DNA from: Psychroflexus tropicus DSM 15496
GTDB taxonomy: Bacteria; Bacteroidota; Bacteroidia; Flavobacteriales; Flavobacteriaceae
Reading direction: 5' to 3'
Length of the DNA stretch: 64,000 nt
Assembly: GCF_000378765.1 (NCBI RefSeq)
Contig: NZ_KB905343.1
Location: 727,218 to 791,217 of the forward strand
The position numbers and the translations under genes are program-made. The first letter of the stretch is position 1, and every line of letters begins with the position of its first letter. The notes beneath the pieces are model-generated. The model made no database searches and was not told where the DNA came from. It saw only the letters and a program-made list of their open reading frames with translations. Of this stretch, positions 45,121 through 55,813 are shown piece by piece.

Positions 45121-46251
45121 TGATTTTTTAGTTATCCTGGATATTTCTTCAAGCAGAAATAAGTAATCTTCTCTATTTTCAACAAAGTCGAGGTCAGAGA
45201 TGTCAATAATTTTGACATCGATCTTATTTTGAGAGTTGAAAAAATTTAAATAACCGTCGTGTATGCTTTTTAAATAATCCGGCTCGATGTTTTGTTCGTA
45301 TTCTCTGCCTCTTTTTTTGATATTGCTTAATAAACGATCAATATTTTGATAAAGGTACACGTAAACGTCGGGTTGAGGAACTTCACTATACATGATCTTA
45401 AAGATCTTTTTGTACAAGGCATATTCGTCTTCCTGTAAGGTAACTTTCGAAAAAATCAATGACTTGTTAGGATTGTAATCTGAGATTGCAAAATCTGAGA
45501 ATAAATCCAACTGAGAAATATCATCCATTAACTGCTGGTGTCTATCGGCCAAAAAGGACATCTCCAGTGGAAAGGCGAATCGTGCCTGATCTTCATAAAA
45601 CTTAGGAAGAAATGGATTGTCTTTAAAACGTTCAAGAATCAATTTCCCATTAAAATCTTCAGCTATCATTTGGGCGAGGCTTGTCTTGCCAGAGCCTATA
45701 TTTCCCTCTATAGTTAAATAATTAACTTGTCTAAACGATGCCACTTTTGGGCTAAGCTGTTCTAAAACAGACTCGATGGAAGAATCGTTAAAATCAGTTT
45801 TTAAATCTTGAATTTTTTTACCCAGGCTTGAGTGTAGTAAATCTGGAGCGATATCTGATAAAGGAAAAAGAACAAAATTTCGTTTTGAAAGTTCAGGATG
45901 GGGAATCGTAAGACGTTCTGTTGAAATCGTTTCCTCTCCATAAAATAAAATATCTAGATCAATCGGTCTGGCTTCATAGCCTAATTTTTTCTTTCTGATT
46001 CTGCCTAATTCCAACTCGATGTTGAGTAATTTTTTTAAGGTGGTTTCTGCTGAAAATCGTGTCTCTACCTGAATTGCAGCATTCAAAAAATCATCACCTT
46101 CAAAACCCCAGGCCGGTGTGCTGTAAATTTTTGATACTTTAGTAACATCGCCAATGGCCTTATAAATTTCATCGATAGCATCCTGTAAATATTTAATTCT
46201 GTTGCCTTGATTGCTACCAAGAGCTATATAAGTAGTAGTTTTACTATTCAA
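45112..46251 (-). CDS. folK: FolK-deoxynucleoside kinase fusion
   Basis: A protein of 379 residues with two enzyme domains. The first (about 1-150) is 6-hydroxymethyl-7,8-dihydropterin pyrophosphokinase: YIALGSNQGNR, VSKIYSTPAWGF and RPIDLDILFY. The second (about 177-375) is a deoxynucleoside kinase, with P-loop EGNIGSGKTSLAQM, the ERFKDNPFLPKFYED region and SLIFSKVTL. The start is TTG 46251; an in-frame TAA lies two codons before it. It links folate synthesis and nucleoside salvage, a fusion I know from this bacterial class. Confidence 0.94.
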   Translation of the reverse strand: MNSKTTTYIALGSNQGNRIKYLQDAIDEIYKAIGDVTKVSKIYSTPAWGFEGDDFLNAAIQVETRFSAETTLKKLLNIELELGRIRKKKLGYEARPIDLDILFYGEETISTERLTIPHPELSKRNFVLFPLSDIAPDLLHSSLGKKIQDLKTDFNDSSIESVLEQLSPKVASFRQVNYLTIEGNIGSGKTSLAQMIAEDFNGKLILERFKDNPFLPKFYEDQARFAFPLEMSFLADRHQQLMDDISQLDLFSDFAISDYNPNKSLIFSKVTLQEDEYALYKKIFKIMYSEVPQPDVYVYLYQNIDRLLSNIKKRGREYEQNIEPDYLKSIHDGYLNFFNSQNKIDVKIIDISDLDFVENREDYLFLLEEISRITKKSLG

Positions 46252-46363
46252 TTGTTAACAAAGTTTTAATAAATAATGATTTATAATCTGTTGCAAAATC
46301 AGAGGAATCCTGACTTTTCAAACTTAAATTTGCGACAAAGGTAAATATCAAATCCAAATATAT

Positions 46364-47053
46364 TTGACAGCATTACAAAAACTTTCATCAGAGCGCATTT
46401 ATCTTATTCTTGCGGCTTTATTTATTACGTCTTTAGTTGTTTCTAACTTGATTTTTCAAAAATTCTTCTATTGGGATTTTTTTGGTCTTTACACTTTTGA
46501 AATCTCTGTAGGTGTATTGCCCTATCCCGTTACTTTTTTAATAACGGATTCAATCAGTGAAATTTATGGGAAGAAGAAAGCCAATCAGGTCGTTACTATT
46601 GGTATTTTTGCTTCTATATTTTCTTTACTCATTATTTTAGTGGCAGCTGGTGTTCCTGCTACAAGTTGGTCACCCATAGGCGATGATATTTTCAATGATG
46701 TTTTTGGAGCTACTGCCATTGCTGTTGGGGCTTCTATGATAGCTTACCTGCTTGCTCAATATGTAGATATCTACGTCTACCACTTTTGGAAGAAACTAAC
46801 CAAAGGGAAATACCTATGGCTTAGAAATAACTTTTCAACCTTTTCCTCTCAATTTGTAGACACTTTTGCGGTGGTTTTTCTTTTGAGTGTGTTTGGAGAA
46901 TTGGAATGGGACCTTTTTGGAGGTCTGTTATTAAGTGGATTTTTGTTTAAGGCCTTAATTGCTTTACTTGATACACCGTTACTTTATCTTATTGTCTACA
47001 TTTTTAGGAAAAAATTCAATCTAGGCGTTGGTGAAGAACTTCCGAATGATTAG
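46364..47053 (+). CDS. queuosine precursor transporter (YhhQ/VUT family)
   Basis: A protein of 229 residues with about six membrane helices. The VUT pattern is clear: SNLIFQKFFYW, SVGVLPYPVTFLITDSISEIYGKKKANQVV and the later QYVDIYVYHFWKKLTKGKYLWLRNNFSTFSSQFVDT. YhhQ imports preQ0 or preQ1 for queuosine tRNA modification. No ATG fits; TTG 46364 is used here. Two -7-like boxes overlap this area (46325-46332 and 46359-46366), so the true start and promoter remain unsure. It is divergent from FolK-dNK. Confidence 0.88.
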   Translation: MTALQKLSSERIYLILAALFITSLVVSNLIFQKFFYWDFFGLYTFEISVGVLPYPVTFLITDSISEIYGKKKANQVVTIGIFASIFSLLIILVAAGVPATSWSPIGDDIFNDVFGATAIAVGASMIAYLLAQYVDIYVYHFWKKLTKGKYLWLRNNFSTFSSQFVDTFAVVFLLSVFGELEWDLFGGLLLSGFLFKALIALLDTPLLYLIVYIFRKKFNLGVGEELPND

Positions 47054-47138
47054 TCTACTCGTTGAACAATTCTAAATTTTAATTCTTTTTTTGGTAATTA
47101 CGAAAAGTCAATCCGTAATTTTATTCAAAATTTAAATT

Positions 47139-49754
47139 ATGAAAAAGGCTTTTAAAATCATAGGTATAGCAGTGTTAATCTTGATTATTGGATTAATTCT
47201 TACACCGATTTTATTTAAAGGAGATATTGAAAAATTAGTAAAGAAAACAGCCAATTCCAACGTGAATGCTAAAGTGGAGTGGTCTTCATTAAGCCTTAGC
47301 TTATTTCGAAATTTTCCCAATGCGAGTTTAACTCTGGAAAACCTTAGTGTTGTTAATAATGCCCCTTTCGAAGGTGATACTCTTGTTTACGCGAAAGATT
47401 TTAATGTAGCTATGGGAGTGATGCAGTTATTCAAAAACGATGGAATTAGTATAGACCAACTTTATCTAAATGAAGCTTTTGTTAATGTGAAGGTAGATTC
47501 ACTTGGAAATGCCAATTATGATATTGCAAAGACCGGCGAGGTTGCAACAGATAGTACACCTAAACAGAAATCTAATGAAGCCTTTCAGCTCAATTTAAAT
47601 CATTACGAAATCAATTCTTCAAGAATCAATTACCTAGACGAAAGCGGTAATATCTTTTTAAAACTTAAGGACTTTAACCATAGCGGAGATGGTGACTTTA
47701 CTGCATCTGTATTTACCTTAACGACGCACACCGATTCTAAAATATCCTTTGATTTTGATGGTACCAACTACCTTAATAATAACTCAATCCTCTTGGATGC
47801 AGATGTAGAAATGGATCTGGAAAATATGAAATTTTCGTTTTTAGAAAATTCAGCCAAGGTCAACCAACTGCCTTTAGAATTTGAAGGCTTTGTTCAGATT
47901 TTTGAGGATTATAATGAAATGGATATTCAGTTTTCTACGCCATCCTCCGATTTTAAAAATTTCCTAGCCTTAATACCAGAGGCTTATGCTTCCAGTTTAG
48001 ATGGAGTTGCCACATCAGGGGATTTTCAGTTAAATGGTAACATATCAGGACGAGTGGATGAGACTTATATTCCTAAGTTAGACATTAGCGCATCGAGTTC
48101 TAATGCGTCTTTTCAATATCCAGACTTGCCCAAAAAAGTAGAGGATATTTCACTCGACTTAGCAATTAAAAATGAAACTGGCCTTGTTGAAGATACGTAC
48201 ATCAATTTTGACGATGTTAAATTCAGAATAGATCAGGATCGCTTTGCAGGCAGTGGTTCTGTTAAGAACTTAACCAGCAACATGCTTGTTGATCTTAAGG
48301 CAAATGGCAGACTTAATTTATCTAATTTGACCAAAGCCTATCCTTTGGATCTCGACTTGAAACTAAGTGGCATTTTGGATGCTGATGTCTCTACAAAATT
48401 TGACATGAATTCTATCGATGCAGGTGCTTATCAAAATGTAGTTGCGAATGGATCATTGCAACTCAGTAAATTTGATTATACTTCACCAGAACTGGCCAAG
48501 CCCCTCCATATAGAAGTAGCAACGGTAGATTTTAATACCAATACTGTGAATCTCAATAATTTTGAAATGACTTCTGGTTCTACAGATCTTGAAATGAACG
48601 GTGACCTTTCGAATTTACTTGGTTTCGCATTTTCAGACCAAAATTTAAAAGGAAATTTTAAAGCTACTTCCACCAATTTCAATGTGAATGATTTTATGGT
48701 AGAAAGTGAGTCTGAACCTGCTTCTGAAACAGAATCAGATATCACTAATGCTGTAGCTGAAGCTTCTTCAGAAGAGATAAAGATCCCCGAGTTTTTAGAT
48801 ATTCAATTAAATTTTAATGCTAATACTGTTCATTATGATAATCTTACACTGAAAAATGCTAAGGGTATTTTGGCACTAAAAAATGAAAGCGCAATTTTAG
48901 AAAATGTGAATGCAGATATATTTGGAGGAAATATAAATCTTGATGGTAGAGTATCTACTGCAGGTGCTCCGAGTTTTGATGTCAAATTAGGTCTTAATAC
49001 CATAAAAATAATTGAAGCTTTTGAACAAATGGAGCTTATAAAAGGTCTTGCCCCAATTGCTCAGGCTTTAAATGGTATAGCAACTACAGAGTTAAGTCTT
49101 AGTGGTAATTTAACCAAAGATTTAATGCCTATATATTCCTCTTTAAGCGGTAATGCTCTGGCTAAAGTCTTAAATGCAGAAGTACAGGAAAGCAAAATGC
49201 CACTAGTGTCTAATCTAAACAATCAATTTCAATTTTTAAATTTTGATAAATTAAAAGTACAAGACCTGGTTGCCAAATTGAACTTCAGCAACGGAGCCAT
49301 CAATGCAGAAAACTTTGATTTTAACTTCGACGATGTGAAAGTGGATGTATCTGGAAGCCATTCATTTGATAATACCATGAACTATAACTTGAAATTCAAT
49401 GTGCCTGCCAAATATTTTGGAGATGAAGTAGGAGGTAAGTTAGCCGAGTTGAGTAATGCGGACCTTAGTAAAATGAGTGTGGATGTCCCTGTTAATCTTT
49501 CAGGCAGCTTTACTAGTCCAAAGATACAAGTGAATACTCAAAATGCTATTCAAAGTTTAAGCTCCAAGATTATTGAAGCCCAGAAAAATAAAGTTAAAAA
49601 CACGATTAAAGACAAGGCAAAAGAACAACTTAATAATCTACTTGGTGGGGGTAATGAAAAAGATAGCGATAGTACAAATAGCAAAGAGGATGATGTGAAA
49701 GATAAAGTAAAAGATGTATTAGGTGGAATATTTAAAAAGAAAGGGAGTAATTAA
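47139..49754 (+). CDS. AsmA-like/DUF748-type envelope protein
   Basis: A protein of 871 residues with one N-terminal membrane helix (about 4-26). A long periplasmic beta-rich region follows, with the AsmA signature near the start (KVEWSSLSLSLFRNFPNASLTLENLSVVN) and repeated LxGxxxxD segments; the AsmA C-terminal domain lies near 560-810. An acidic Ser/Glu linker is at about 524-550, and the last 50 residues are Lys-rich. AsmA/TamB-like proteins are thought to help lipid or protein transport to the outer membrane. The 3' end overlaps the peptidase gene by 32 bp. Confidence 0.87.
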   Translation: MKKAFKIIGIAVLILIIGLILTPILFKGDIEKLVKKTANSNVNAKVEWSSLSLSLFRNFPNASLTLENLSVVNNAPFEGDTLVYAKDFNVAMGVMQLFKNDGISIDQLYLNEAFVNVKVDSLGNANYDIAKTGEVATDSTPKQKSNEAFQLNLNHYEINSSRINYLDESGNIFLKLKDFNHSGDGDFTASVFTLTTHTDSKISFDFDGTNYLNNNSILLDADVEMDLENMKFSFLENSAKVNQLPLEFEGFVQIFEDYNEMDIQFSTPSSDFKNFLALIPEAYASSLDGVATSGDFQLNGNISGRVDETYIPKLDISASSSNASFQYPDLPKKVEDISLDLAIKNETGLVEDTYINFDDVKFRIDQDRFAGSGSVKNLTSNMLVDLKANGRLNLSNLTKAYPLDLDLKLSGILDADVSTKFDMNSIDAGAYQNVVANGSLQLSKFDYTSPELAKPLHIEVATVDFNTNTVNLNNFEMTSGSTDLEMNGDLSNLLGFAFSDQNLKGNFKATSTNFNVNDFMVESESEPASETESDITNAVAEASSEEIKIPEFLDIQLNFNANTVHYDNLTLKNAKGILALKNESAILENVNADIFGGNINLDGRVSTAGAPSFDVKLGLNTIKIIEAFEQMELIKGLAPIAQALNGIATTELSLSGNLTKDLMPIYSSLSGNALAKVLNAEVQESKMPLVSNLNNQFQFLNFDKLKVQDLVAKLNFSNGAINAENFDFNFDDVKVDVSGSHSFDNTMNYNLKFNVPAKYFGDEVGGKLAELSNADLSKMSVDVPVNLSGSFTSPKIQVNTQNAIQSLSSKIIEAQKNKVKNTIKDKAKEQLNNLLGGGNEKDSDSTNSKEDDVKDKVKDVLGGIFKKKGSN

Positions 49755-50349
49755 TAGGTCAATTATTCTTTGTTTAATTTTTCTAACTCTAATTACAACC
49801 ATGAAAGCTCAGGAAAATCATATATATCCCGATTCTATAAAAAATGAAATCAACGCTGCTTTGGAATTTTTTCCTCAATTAAATGGGGTAAAAATCACTT
49901 TTAAATTTAAATCTGATATTAAGAAGTCGACAATGCAGGCTCAGCCTGATTTCAAGTCCTTACTGAGTCCACGTTCAAAAAGGAAATACTATATCTTTAT
50001 AAGTGAGAAATTCAAAATTTCAGGTAAAGAATTCAAGACTATAAATGTTCCCAAAGATGTAATGATCGGTTGGATTGGACATGAATTAGGCCATATTTTA
50101 GATTATGAAAATCGCGGCACATTTAACCTGATATGGTTTGGAATTCGTTACCTCTATGTAGAAAATCACATCGTAGAAGCTGAAAGGGCTGCAGACACTT
50201 TTGCAGTTAACCAAGGGATGGAAGATTACATCTTAAAGACTAAAAACTTTATCCTAAATCACGCTGATATAGATAAAGACTATAAAAAAAGAATACAACG
50301 GTATTACCTTTCTCCAGAAGAAATAATGGAAATTGTACAAGACCGTTAA
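49723..50349 (+). CDS. secreted zinc metallopeptidase-like protein (HELGH)
   Basis: A protein of 208 residues from GTG 49723, which lies 32 bp inside the AsmA-like gene and gives a full signal peptide (positive KRKGVINR, hydrophobic SIILCLIFLTLITT, cut after KAQ). The zinc motif HELGH is at 120-124 and a third-ligand candidate is in VEAERAADTFAV (151-162). The family cannot be named with certainty. The gene ends exactly where the convergent GH3 gene ends. The overlap suggests coupled expression with the AsmA-like protein. Confidence 0.78.
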   Translation: MEYLKRKGVINRSIILCLIFLTLITTMKAQENHIYPDSIKNEINAALEFFPQLNGVKITFKFKSDIKKSTMQAQPDFKSLLSPRSKRKYYIFISEKFKISGKEFKTINVPKDVMIGWIGHELGHILDYENRGTFNLIWFGIRYLYVENHIVEAERAADTFAVNQGMEDYILKTKNFILNHADIDKDYKKRIQRYYLSPEEIMEIVQDR

Positions 50350-51876
50350 CTACTGGTTTTGAACAAATGTTTCCCATTCAGAAAACTTATCCTCATTCAT
50401 AACTCTTTCCATCTTTACTTGCCCCCCTTTCTTTTTATTTCTAGCATTCCAATCGTAAAATACATCTGGTTTTATAAGATTGACTTTAATGCCATTAAGA
50501 GCTTTGGTTCTAGCAACTTTATAATTTTTATTGGCAGCCTTTAGCTTATCGTCTAAGGAAGAAGCAATGGTTGATTCATCCAATTGAGTATCTGGTGTAC
50601 CTAAATACCAGAAATGATAGAATTCGCCATCATCTCCACGTTTTGCACAGATAGTGTATTCTGAAATATCAATATCGAATTCATCTTCAAGCTCCTGCAT
50701 TGCCGCATCCATTTTATTAACAGACAATTGAGAACCAACTGTATTTAAGAAGAATTTAGTTCTACCTGTGATTTTAATTTCAGCTCTATCAATATTTGTA
50801 AATTGAATGGTATCTCCAATCATATATCTCCAGGCTCCACTCACAGAGCTTAGAATCAAGACATAATCCTGCTCGAGTTCAACGTCAGCTATACTCATTG
50901 AAGGGGCATCAGCTACAAGTGACCCATCTGGATTGATATATTCTGGCTGAAAGGGAACAAATTCAAAAAAGATTCCGTTATCAGTAAGCAACTGCATAGC
51001 GTCTGTTTCCGGGCGAGTCTGTAAAGCGATAAATCCTTCTGAAGCCAAATAGGTGTCTATAACTTCTACATGTTTTCCAGTAAGCCGCTTAAAACTTTTT
51101 TCATAGGGGCCAAATGCAACACCGCCAGATGTATAAACCCTGAGGTTTGGCCAGATATCATGAATAGTATTTACGCCATGGTATTCAATGACTTTTTCCA
51201 TCATCAATTCCATCCAGGAAGGAATTCCACTTAATGCACCAATATCCCATTCTTTAGCATTTTCAGCTATCTTTTGAACTCGCTGGTCCCAATCATCAAT
51301 CTTGGAAATTTCCTCACCGGGCTTATAAAAGCCTCTAAACCAAAACGGAATTCTACTAGCGCTTATACCACTGATTTCACCTTCTAAATGATCATTGTTT
51401 TCCTGTAGTTCTGTTGAACTCCCTAACATCATAATCTCTTTTTCAAAGAAATCTGCAGGTAAGTCAAAGTTTTCAATGGCTAAGATTTGTTTGATTCCTG
51501 CATTTTTGATAGCATCTACCATCTCATTTGTGACGGGGATGCGCTTACTGGTTTTCCCAGTAGTACCAGAGCTCAATGCAAAATAATCTGGCTTTCCAGG
51601 CCAGGTGACATCTTTACGGCCTTCATGCAGTTTATGCCACCATTCAGAATGCATTTTATCATAATCAAAATAGGGGATATGGTCTTTAAAATTCTGATAT
51701 GGATGATTTGAGTTCCTTATTTTATGGAAATCATAAGCTTTTCCAAACTCAGTGTTTTCAGCCTTTTCCAGTAAATTGGCTAAGGTCTCCTTTTGATTTT
51801 TGACATGATCGGTTTCAGATGAAATAGAGTTTCCCAGCTGGATTACACCTTTAATAATGTTTCCTATAATAGCCAT
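50350..51876 (-). CDS. GH3 auxin-responsive promoter family protein
   Basis: A protein of 508 residues with the acyl-adenylate motif SSGTTGKTSKRIPVT (about 103-117), VYTSGGVAFGPY and YMIGDTIQFTNIDRAEIKITGRTKFF, together matching bacterial GH3 proteins. Plant homologues join amino acids to acyl acids such as jasmonate or auxin; the bacterial substrate is unknown. It lies downstream of mutB after 68 bp. Confidence 0.93.
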   Translation of the reverse strand: MAIIGNIIKGVIQLGNSISSETDHVKNQKETLANLLEKAENTEFGKAYDFHKIRNSNHPYQNFKDHIPYFDYDKMHSEWWHKLHEGRKDVTWPGKPDYFALSSGTTGKTSKRIPVTNEMVDAIKNAGIKQILAIENFDLPADFFEKEIMMLGSSTELQENNDHLEGEISGISASRIPFWFRGFYKPGEEISKIDDWDQRVQKIAENAKEWDIGALSGIPSWMELMMEKVIEYHGVNTIHDIWPNLRVYTSGGVAFGPYEKSFKRLTGKHVEVIDTYLASEGFIALQTRPETDAMQLLTDNGIFFEFVPFQPEYINPDGSLVADAPSMSIADVELEQDYVLILSSVSGAWRYMIGDTIQFTNIDRAEIKITGRTKFFLNTVGSQLSVNKMDAAMQELEDEFDIDISEYTICAKRGDDGEFYHFWYLGTPDTQLDESTIASSLDDKLKAANKNYKVARTKALNGIKVNLIKPDVFYDWNARNKKKGGQVKMERVMNEDKFSEWETFVQNQ

Positions 51877-51944
51877 AGATATTTGATTAAAATGCTAAGC
51901 TAAGGCTTCAAAAAATCAATATTCTGAATTTAATATTAAAAAAA

Positions 51945-54071
51945 TTAGAAGCTATCGTTTAAGATTTCCAAAATCTGGATGGCAGCATCGCTTATTTTGC
52001 TTCCAGGACCAAATACGGCAACGGCTCCGGCATCAAATAAAAATTGATAATCGGCAGAAGGGATTACCCCACCAACAATCACCATTATATCTTCACGGCC
52101 TAGATTTTTCAATTCAGCAATCACTTCAGGAACAAGTGTTTTATGCCCAGCAGCGAGCGATGATACACCTAGGATATGTACATCATTTTCTACCGCTTGT
52201 TTAGCAGCCTCCTGAGGCGTTTGAAATAGCGGACCTATATCGACATCAAAACCAACATCAGCGTAGCCTGTAGCTACAACTTTAGCTCCTCGGTCATGAC
52301 CGTCTTGTCCCATCTTGGCGATCATGATTCGTGGGCGACGACCTTCCTTCTCTGCAAACTCATCGGCTAAAGCCTGAGCTTTGCTAAAAGATTTATCTGT
52401 TTTCATCTCTTTACTATATACTCCACTGAAGGATTGAATTTTGGCCTGATGTCTGCCGTAAACTTCTTCTAAGGCATCACTTATTTCTCCTAAGGTACAC
52501 CGTTCTTTAGCAGCAGTGACCGCAGCTTGAAGAAGATTACCATTATCTTCACGAGCTATTCTTGTTAGTTCAGAAAGACTTTTCTTCACCTTTTCATCAT
52601 TCCGCTCAGCTTTAATTTTTGAAAGTTTTTCCAGCTGCTGCTTTCTCACGGTCTGGTTATCGACTTCTAAAGTGACAATAGGATCTTCCTGCTTCAGGCG
52701 ATAAGCATTAATGCCAATGATCTTATCGGTTCCACTATCAATTCGAGCTTGCTTTTTGGCTGCAGCCTGTTCTATTCTTAGTTTAGGAATTCCAGCCTCT
52801 ATTGCTTTGGTCATCCCTCCAAGTTCTTCAACTTCTTCAATATGCTTCCAAGCTTGGTCAGCGATATCTTGGGTAAGTTTTTCAACATAATAGCTTCCTG
52901 CCCAAGGATCTACGGTATTGGTAATGCCTGTTTCTTCCTGTAAATAGATTTGAGTATTTCTGGCAATTCTTGCAGAAAAGTCTGTGGGTAACGCAATGGC
53001 TTCATCCAAGGCATTGGTGTGCAAACTTTGTGTCCCACCAAAGGCTGCAGCCGTTGCTTCAATACAGGTTCGCGCTACATTATTAAAGGGGTCTTGTTCG
53101 GTTAAGGTCCAGCCACTGGTTTGTGAGTGGGTTCTTAAGGCTAGAGACTTTGGATTTTTGGGATTAAATCGCTTTACTAATTTGGCCCAAAGCATACGAG
53201 CTGCTCTCATTTTGGCGATTTCCATAAAGTGATTCATACCAATACCCCAAAAGAAGGATAAACGCGGTGCAAACGTATCAATATCCATACCTGCATCCAG
53301 TCCCTTCTTGATGTATTCTAATCCATCAGCTAGTGTGTAGGCGAGTTCGATATCTGCTGTGGCCCCGGCTTCCTGCATATGATATCCCGAAATACTAATG
53401 CTATTGAACTTAGGCATATTTTGAGATGTAAACTCAAAAATATCAGAAATGATTTTCATGGATGGAGTAGGTGGATATATATAGGTGTTTCTCACCATAA
53501 ACTCTTTAAGGATATCATTCTGAATGGTTCCAGAGAGTTGTTCTTGTTTTACACCAGTTTCTTCAGCGGCTGCAATATAAAACGCCATAATCGGTAAAAC
53601 CGCTCCATTCATGGTCATGGAGACAGACATCTTATCCAGTGGGATTTGATCAAACAACACTTTCATATCTTCAATCGTATCGATAGCTACTCCAGCTTTA
53701 CCAACATCACCAACCACGCGATCATGGTCACTGTCATAACCTCTGTGAGTCGGTAAATCAAAAGCTACAGAAAGCCCTTTTTGTCCTGCAGCTAAATTTC
53801 TTCTATAAAATGCATTGCTTTCTTCTGCAGTAGAAAAACCTGCATATTGACGAATCGTCCAAGGTCTTTTAACATACATCGTAGAGTAGGGGCCACGTAA
53901 AAAGGGCGCCATGCCAGCTACAAAATCCCGATGCTCAACCTGATCTAAGTCATTTTTAGAATAGGTAGATTTAATTTTAATCTGTTCTGCAGTTTTGAAC
54001 TTAGACGCTTCCTTTAGTGGTGTAGAAGTCAAAGACTTCAACTTTATGTGCTGTATATCTTTTCTACTCAT
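51945..54071 (-). CDS. mutB: methylmalonyl-CoA mutase large subunit
   Basis: The product is 708 residues from ATG 54071 ([10 protein letters not shown]), 8 bp inside the end of mutA. The substrate barrel has [19 protein letters not shown] and [16 protein letters not shown]. The C-terminal B12 domain (about 575-700) has the cobalt-ligand motif [15 protein letters not shown]. It interconverts methylmalonyl-CoA and succinyl-CoA with the partner subunit. The missing pathway genes (epimerase, meaB) are not in the window. Confidence 0.96.
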   Translation of the reverse strand: MSRKDIQHIKLKSLTSTPLKEASKFKTAEQIKIKSTYSKNDLDQVEHRDFVAGMAPFLRGPYSTMYVKRPWTIRQYAGFSTAEESNAFYRRNLAAGQKGLSVAFDLPTHRGYDSDHDRVVGDVGKAGVAIDTIEDMKVLFDQIPLDKMSVSMTMNGAVLPIMAFYIAAAEETGVKQEQLSGTIQNDILKEFMVRNTYIYPPTPSMKIISDIFEFTSQNMPKFNSISISGYHMQEAGATADIELAYTLADGLEYIKKGLDAGMDIDTFAPRLSFFWGIGMNHFMEIAKMRAARMLWAKLVKRFNPKNPKSLALRTHSQTSGWTLTEQDPFNNVARTCIEATAAAFGGTQSLHTNALDEAIALPTDFSARIARNTQIYLQEETGITNTVDPWAGSYYVEKLTQDIADQAWKHIEEVEELGGMTKAIEAGIPKLRIEQAAAKKQARIDSGTDKIIGINAYRLKQEDPIVTLEVDNQTVRKQQLEKLSKIKAERNDEKVKKSLSELTRIAREDNGNLLQAAVTAAKERCTLGEISDALEEVYGRHQAKIQSFSGVYSKEMKTDKSFSKAQALADEFAEKEGRRPRIMIAKMGQDGHDRGAKVVATGYADVGFDVDIGPLFQTPQEAAKQAVENDVHILGVSSLAAGHKTLVPEVIAELKNLGREDIMVIVGGVIPSADYQFLFDAGAVAVFGPGSKISDAAIQILEILNDSF

Positions 54072-55470
54072 CTTTATTTGTTGTTTTTGAAGTAGATTTC
54101 TCTTGTTCAAGCCTTTCCTTCTCGATAGGTTCTGCTAGTCGTCTCTCTAAAATAGGTTCTATCAAAGTTTTTCTCTGGTTTTGTTTTAAGAAGGGAAATA
54201 ATTCAAGGTTTTGCGACATTTGGTCTTCAGGATTTTGATATTTATTTAAGCCAACTAACGTAAATTCTCCTGAGTTGACTTTAGCTTGTTCCTTCTCGGC
54301 ACTTTCTTTAATTTTCTTCTGAATTTTACCCTCAAAAAGCTGCTGTATAAATCCTTTGCCAGCTTCAATTGTTTTAAAAATTTCCAGAGCTTTCTCTGCT
54401 AAATCTTTTGTGAGTTTTTCAATGTAATAACTCCCATCAACTGGATTCAGAACCTTATCAAAATAACTTTCTTGTTTTAAAATCAACAATTGGTTTCTGG
54501 AGATCCGCTCTCCAAACTCATTGCGTTTATTGAAGATTTCATCATAAGCCAAATTATTCACCCAGTTAGCTCCACCCAATATCGCGCTCATAGACTCTGT
54601 AGTGGTTCTTAACATATTCATATTGTAATCATAAATACTATGATTACGCTTAGTTGGCTCCGCTATGATATTCAATTGTATGGATAATGCATATTCATCA
54701 GCCAGGTTTTCTATAAGCAGCCTTAGCGCTTTTAGTTTAGCAATTTCAAAGAAGTAATTCGATCCCTGAGCCACCAGAATATTTACTCCTATGGATTTTA
54801 AACTGGCATTAGAATTTGAAATATAATTGAGATATTCATTAAGGTGAGCCACGGAGTAGGCGAGTTGTTGAATAATGAGACCACCTGAATTTTGATATAG
54901 CCTGGCATCAATATGAAGCTGATTTTGAAATTCACTCCATCCAATCGTTTCACTTAAAGTTTCAAAATCAGTTTTTTGTTTGTTGAACCAATTCCCTTTA
55001 GATGCTAATTGATGAACAGGATCGAATCCAAACCAAACGTCTTTATCCTGAGACTTAAAAAGCTTTCGTAAAGATTCAAAAAATTCCAGGTCTTCAAATA
55101 AAACTTCAATAAATAAAGGAGTTTTATCATCTTCTAAAGCTTTAAAAAAAGCTAGTTTTTTGTCATCAGCTTCTGGTATAATGATCCAGAGACTTTCGGC
55201 ACCTCTTTCAATAACGTCCTCGGAATTTTCTAACGTTATATCTACATTCTCCAGATATAGTTTTTCAGTCACAAGCCATTCCGGAGACTTAGGGAGCTGA
55301 AAATCATAGTCGTGTTGGTCTGCATGATAAAAGGGTTTGATATCGATTCCTTCATTCGTTGATTTAATGAGGGATTCATTATAATCTGCTCCTTTAAGGT
55401 CGACTTGAATTTTTTGTTTCCATGCTTTAGCAGACACAGATTCAAATTCTTCAAATAATTTTTTACTCAT
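54064..55470 (-). CDS. mutA: methylmalonyl-CoA mutase small subunit
   Basis: A protein of 468 residues resembling mutase family subunits ([57 protein letters not shown]), without the DxHxxG B12 motif. It is therefore the non-catalytic partner of MutB. The C-terminal end is charged. Its start overlaps the DivIC-like gene by 8 bp and its stop overlaps mutB by 8 bp. Confidence 0.94.
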   Translation of the reverse strand: MSKKLFEEFESVSAKAWKQKIQVDLKGADYNESLIKSTNEGIDIKPFYHADQHDYDFQLPKSPEWLVTEKLYLENVDITLENSEDVIERGAESLWIIIPEADDKKLAFFKALEDDKTPLFIEVLFEDLEFFESLRKLFKSQDKDVWFGFDPVHQLASKGNWFNKQKTDFETLSETIGWSEFQNQLHIDARLYQNSGGLIIQQLAYSVAHLNEYLNYISNSNASLKSIGVNILVAQGSNYFFEIAKLKALRLLIENLADEYALSIQLNIIAEPTKRNHSIYDYNMNMLRTTTESMSAILGGANWVNNLAYDEIFNKRNEFGERISRNQLLILKQESYFDKVLNPVDGSYYIEKLTKDLAEKALEIFKTIEAGKGFIQQLFEGKIQKKIKESAEKEQAKVNSGEFTLVGLNKYQNPEDQMSQNLELFPFLKQNQRKTLIEPILERRLAEPIEKERLEQEKSTSKTTNKDE

Positions 55471-55795
55471 CGCTATCTGTTTTTAAGCTGTCTTCATATT
55501 CTATGATATAGATTTCCTCATTGGGCCGCTTCATAAAATAGGTTTCTCTGGCAAAGCGCTCAATTTCAATACTATCTTCCAGCTCTAATAATATTTGCTT
55601 ATCCTTTTCAATTTCTTGCTGGTAATAAGATTTATTAGCTTCAATTTCTTTGATTTCCTGATTGAGTTCTCGATGAATTAACCAGGAATTACTGTCCAAA
55701 AACAGCATCCATATAATGAAAACCGTAAGCACCAAGACGTACTTGTTGCTCATGAATCTAAACCAGGATTTCTGCTTAAGGTCTTTATACTTCAT
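55463..55795 (-). CDS. septum formation initiator (DivIC/FtsB) family protein
   Basis: A protein of 110 residues: a short cytoplasmic N-terminus, one membrane helix (about 18-36), a coiled coil (about 40-80) and a tail with IERFARETYFMKRPNEEIYII, the DivIC/FtsB pattern. It should take part in divisome assembly at the septum. The gene sits between udk and mutA, an order I recall as conserved in Bacteroidota. Co-transcription with methylmalonyl-CoA mutase probably reflects operon history rather than shared function. Confidence 0.9.
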   Translation of the reverse strand: MKYKDLKQKSWFRFMSNKYVLVLTVFIIWMLFLDSNSWLIHRELNQEIKEIEANKSYYQQEIEKDKQILLELEDSIEIERFARETYFMKRPNEEIYIIEYEDSLKTDSDE

Positions 55796-55813
55796 TTTAT
55801 AAAATTACTAAAA

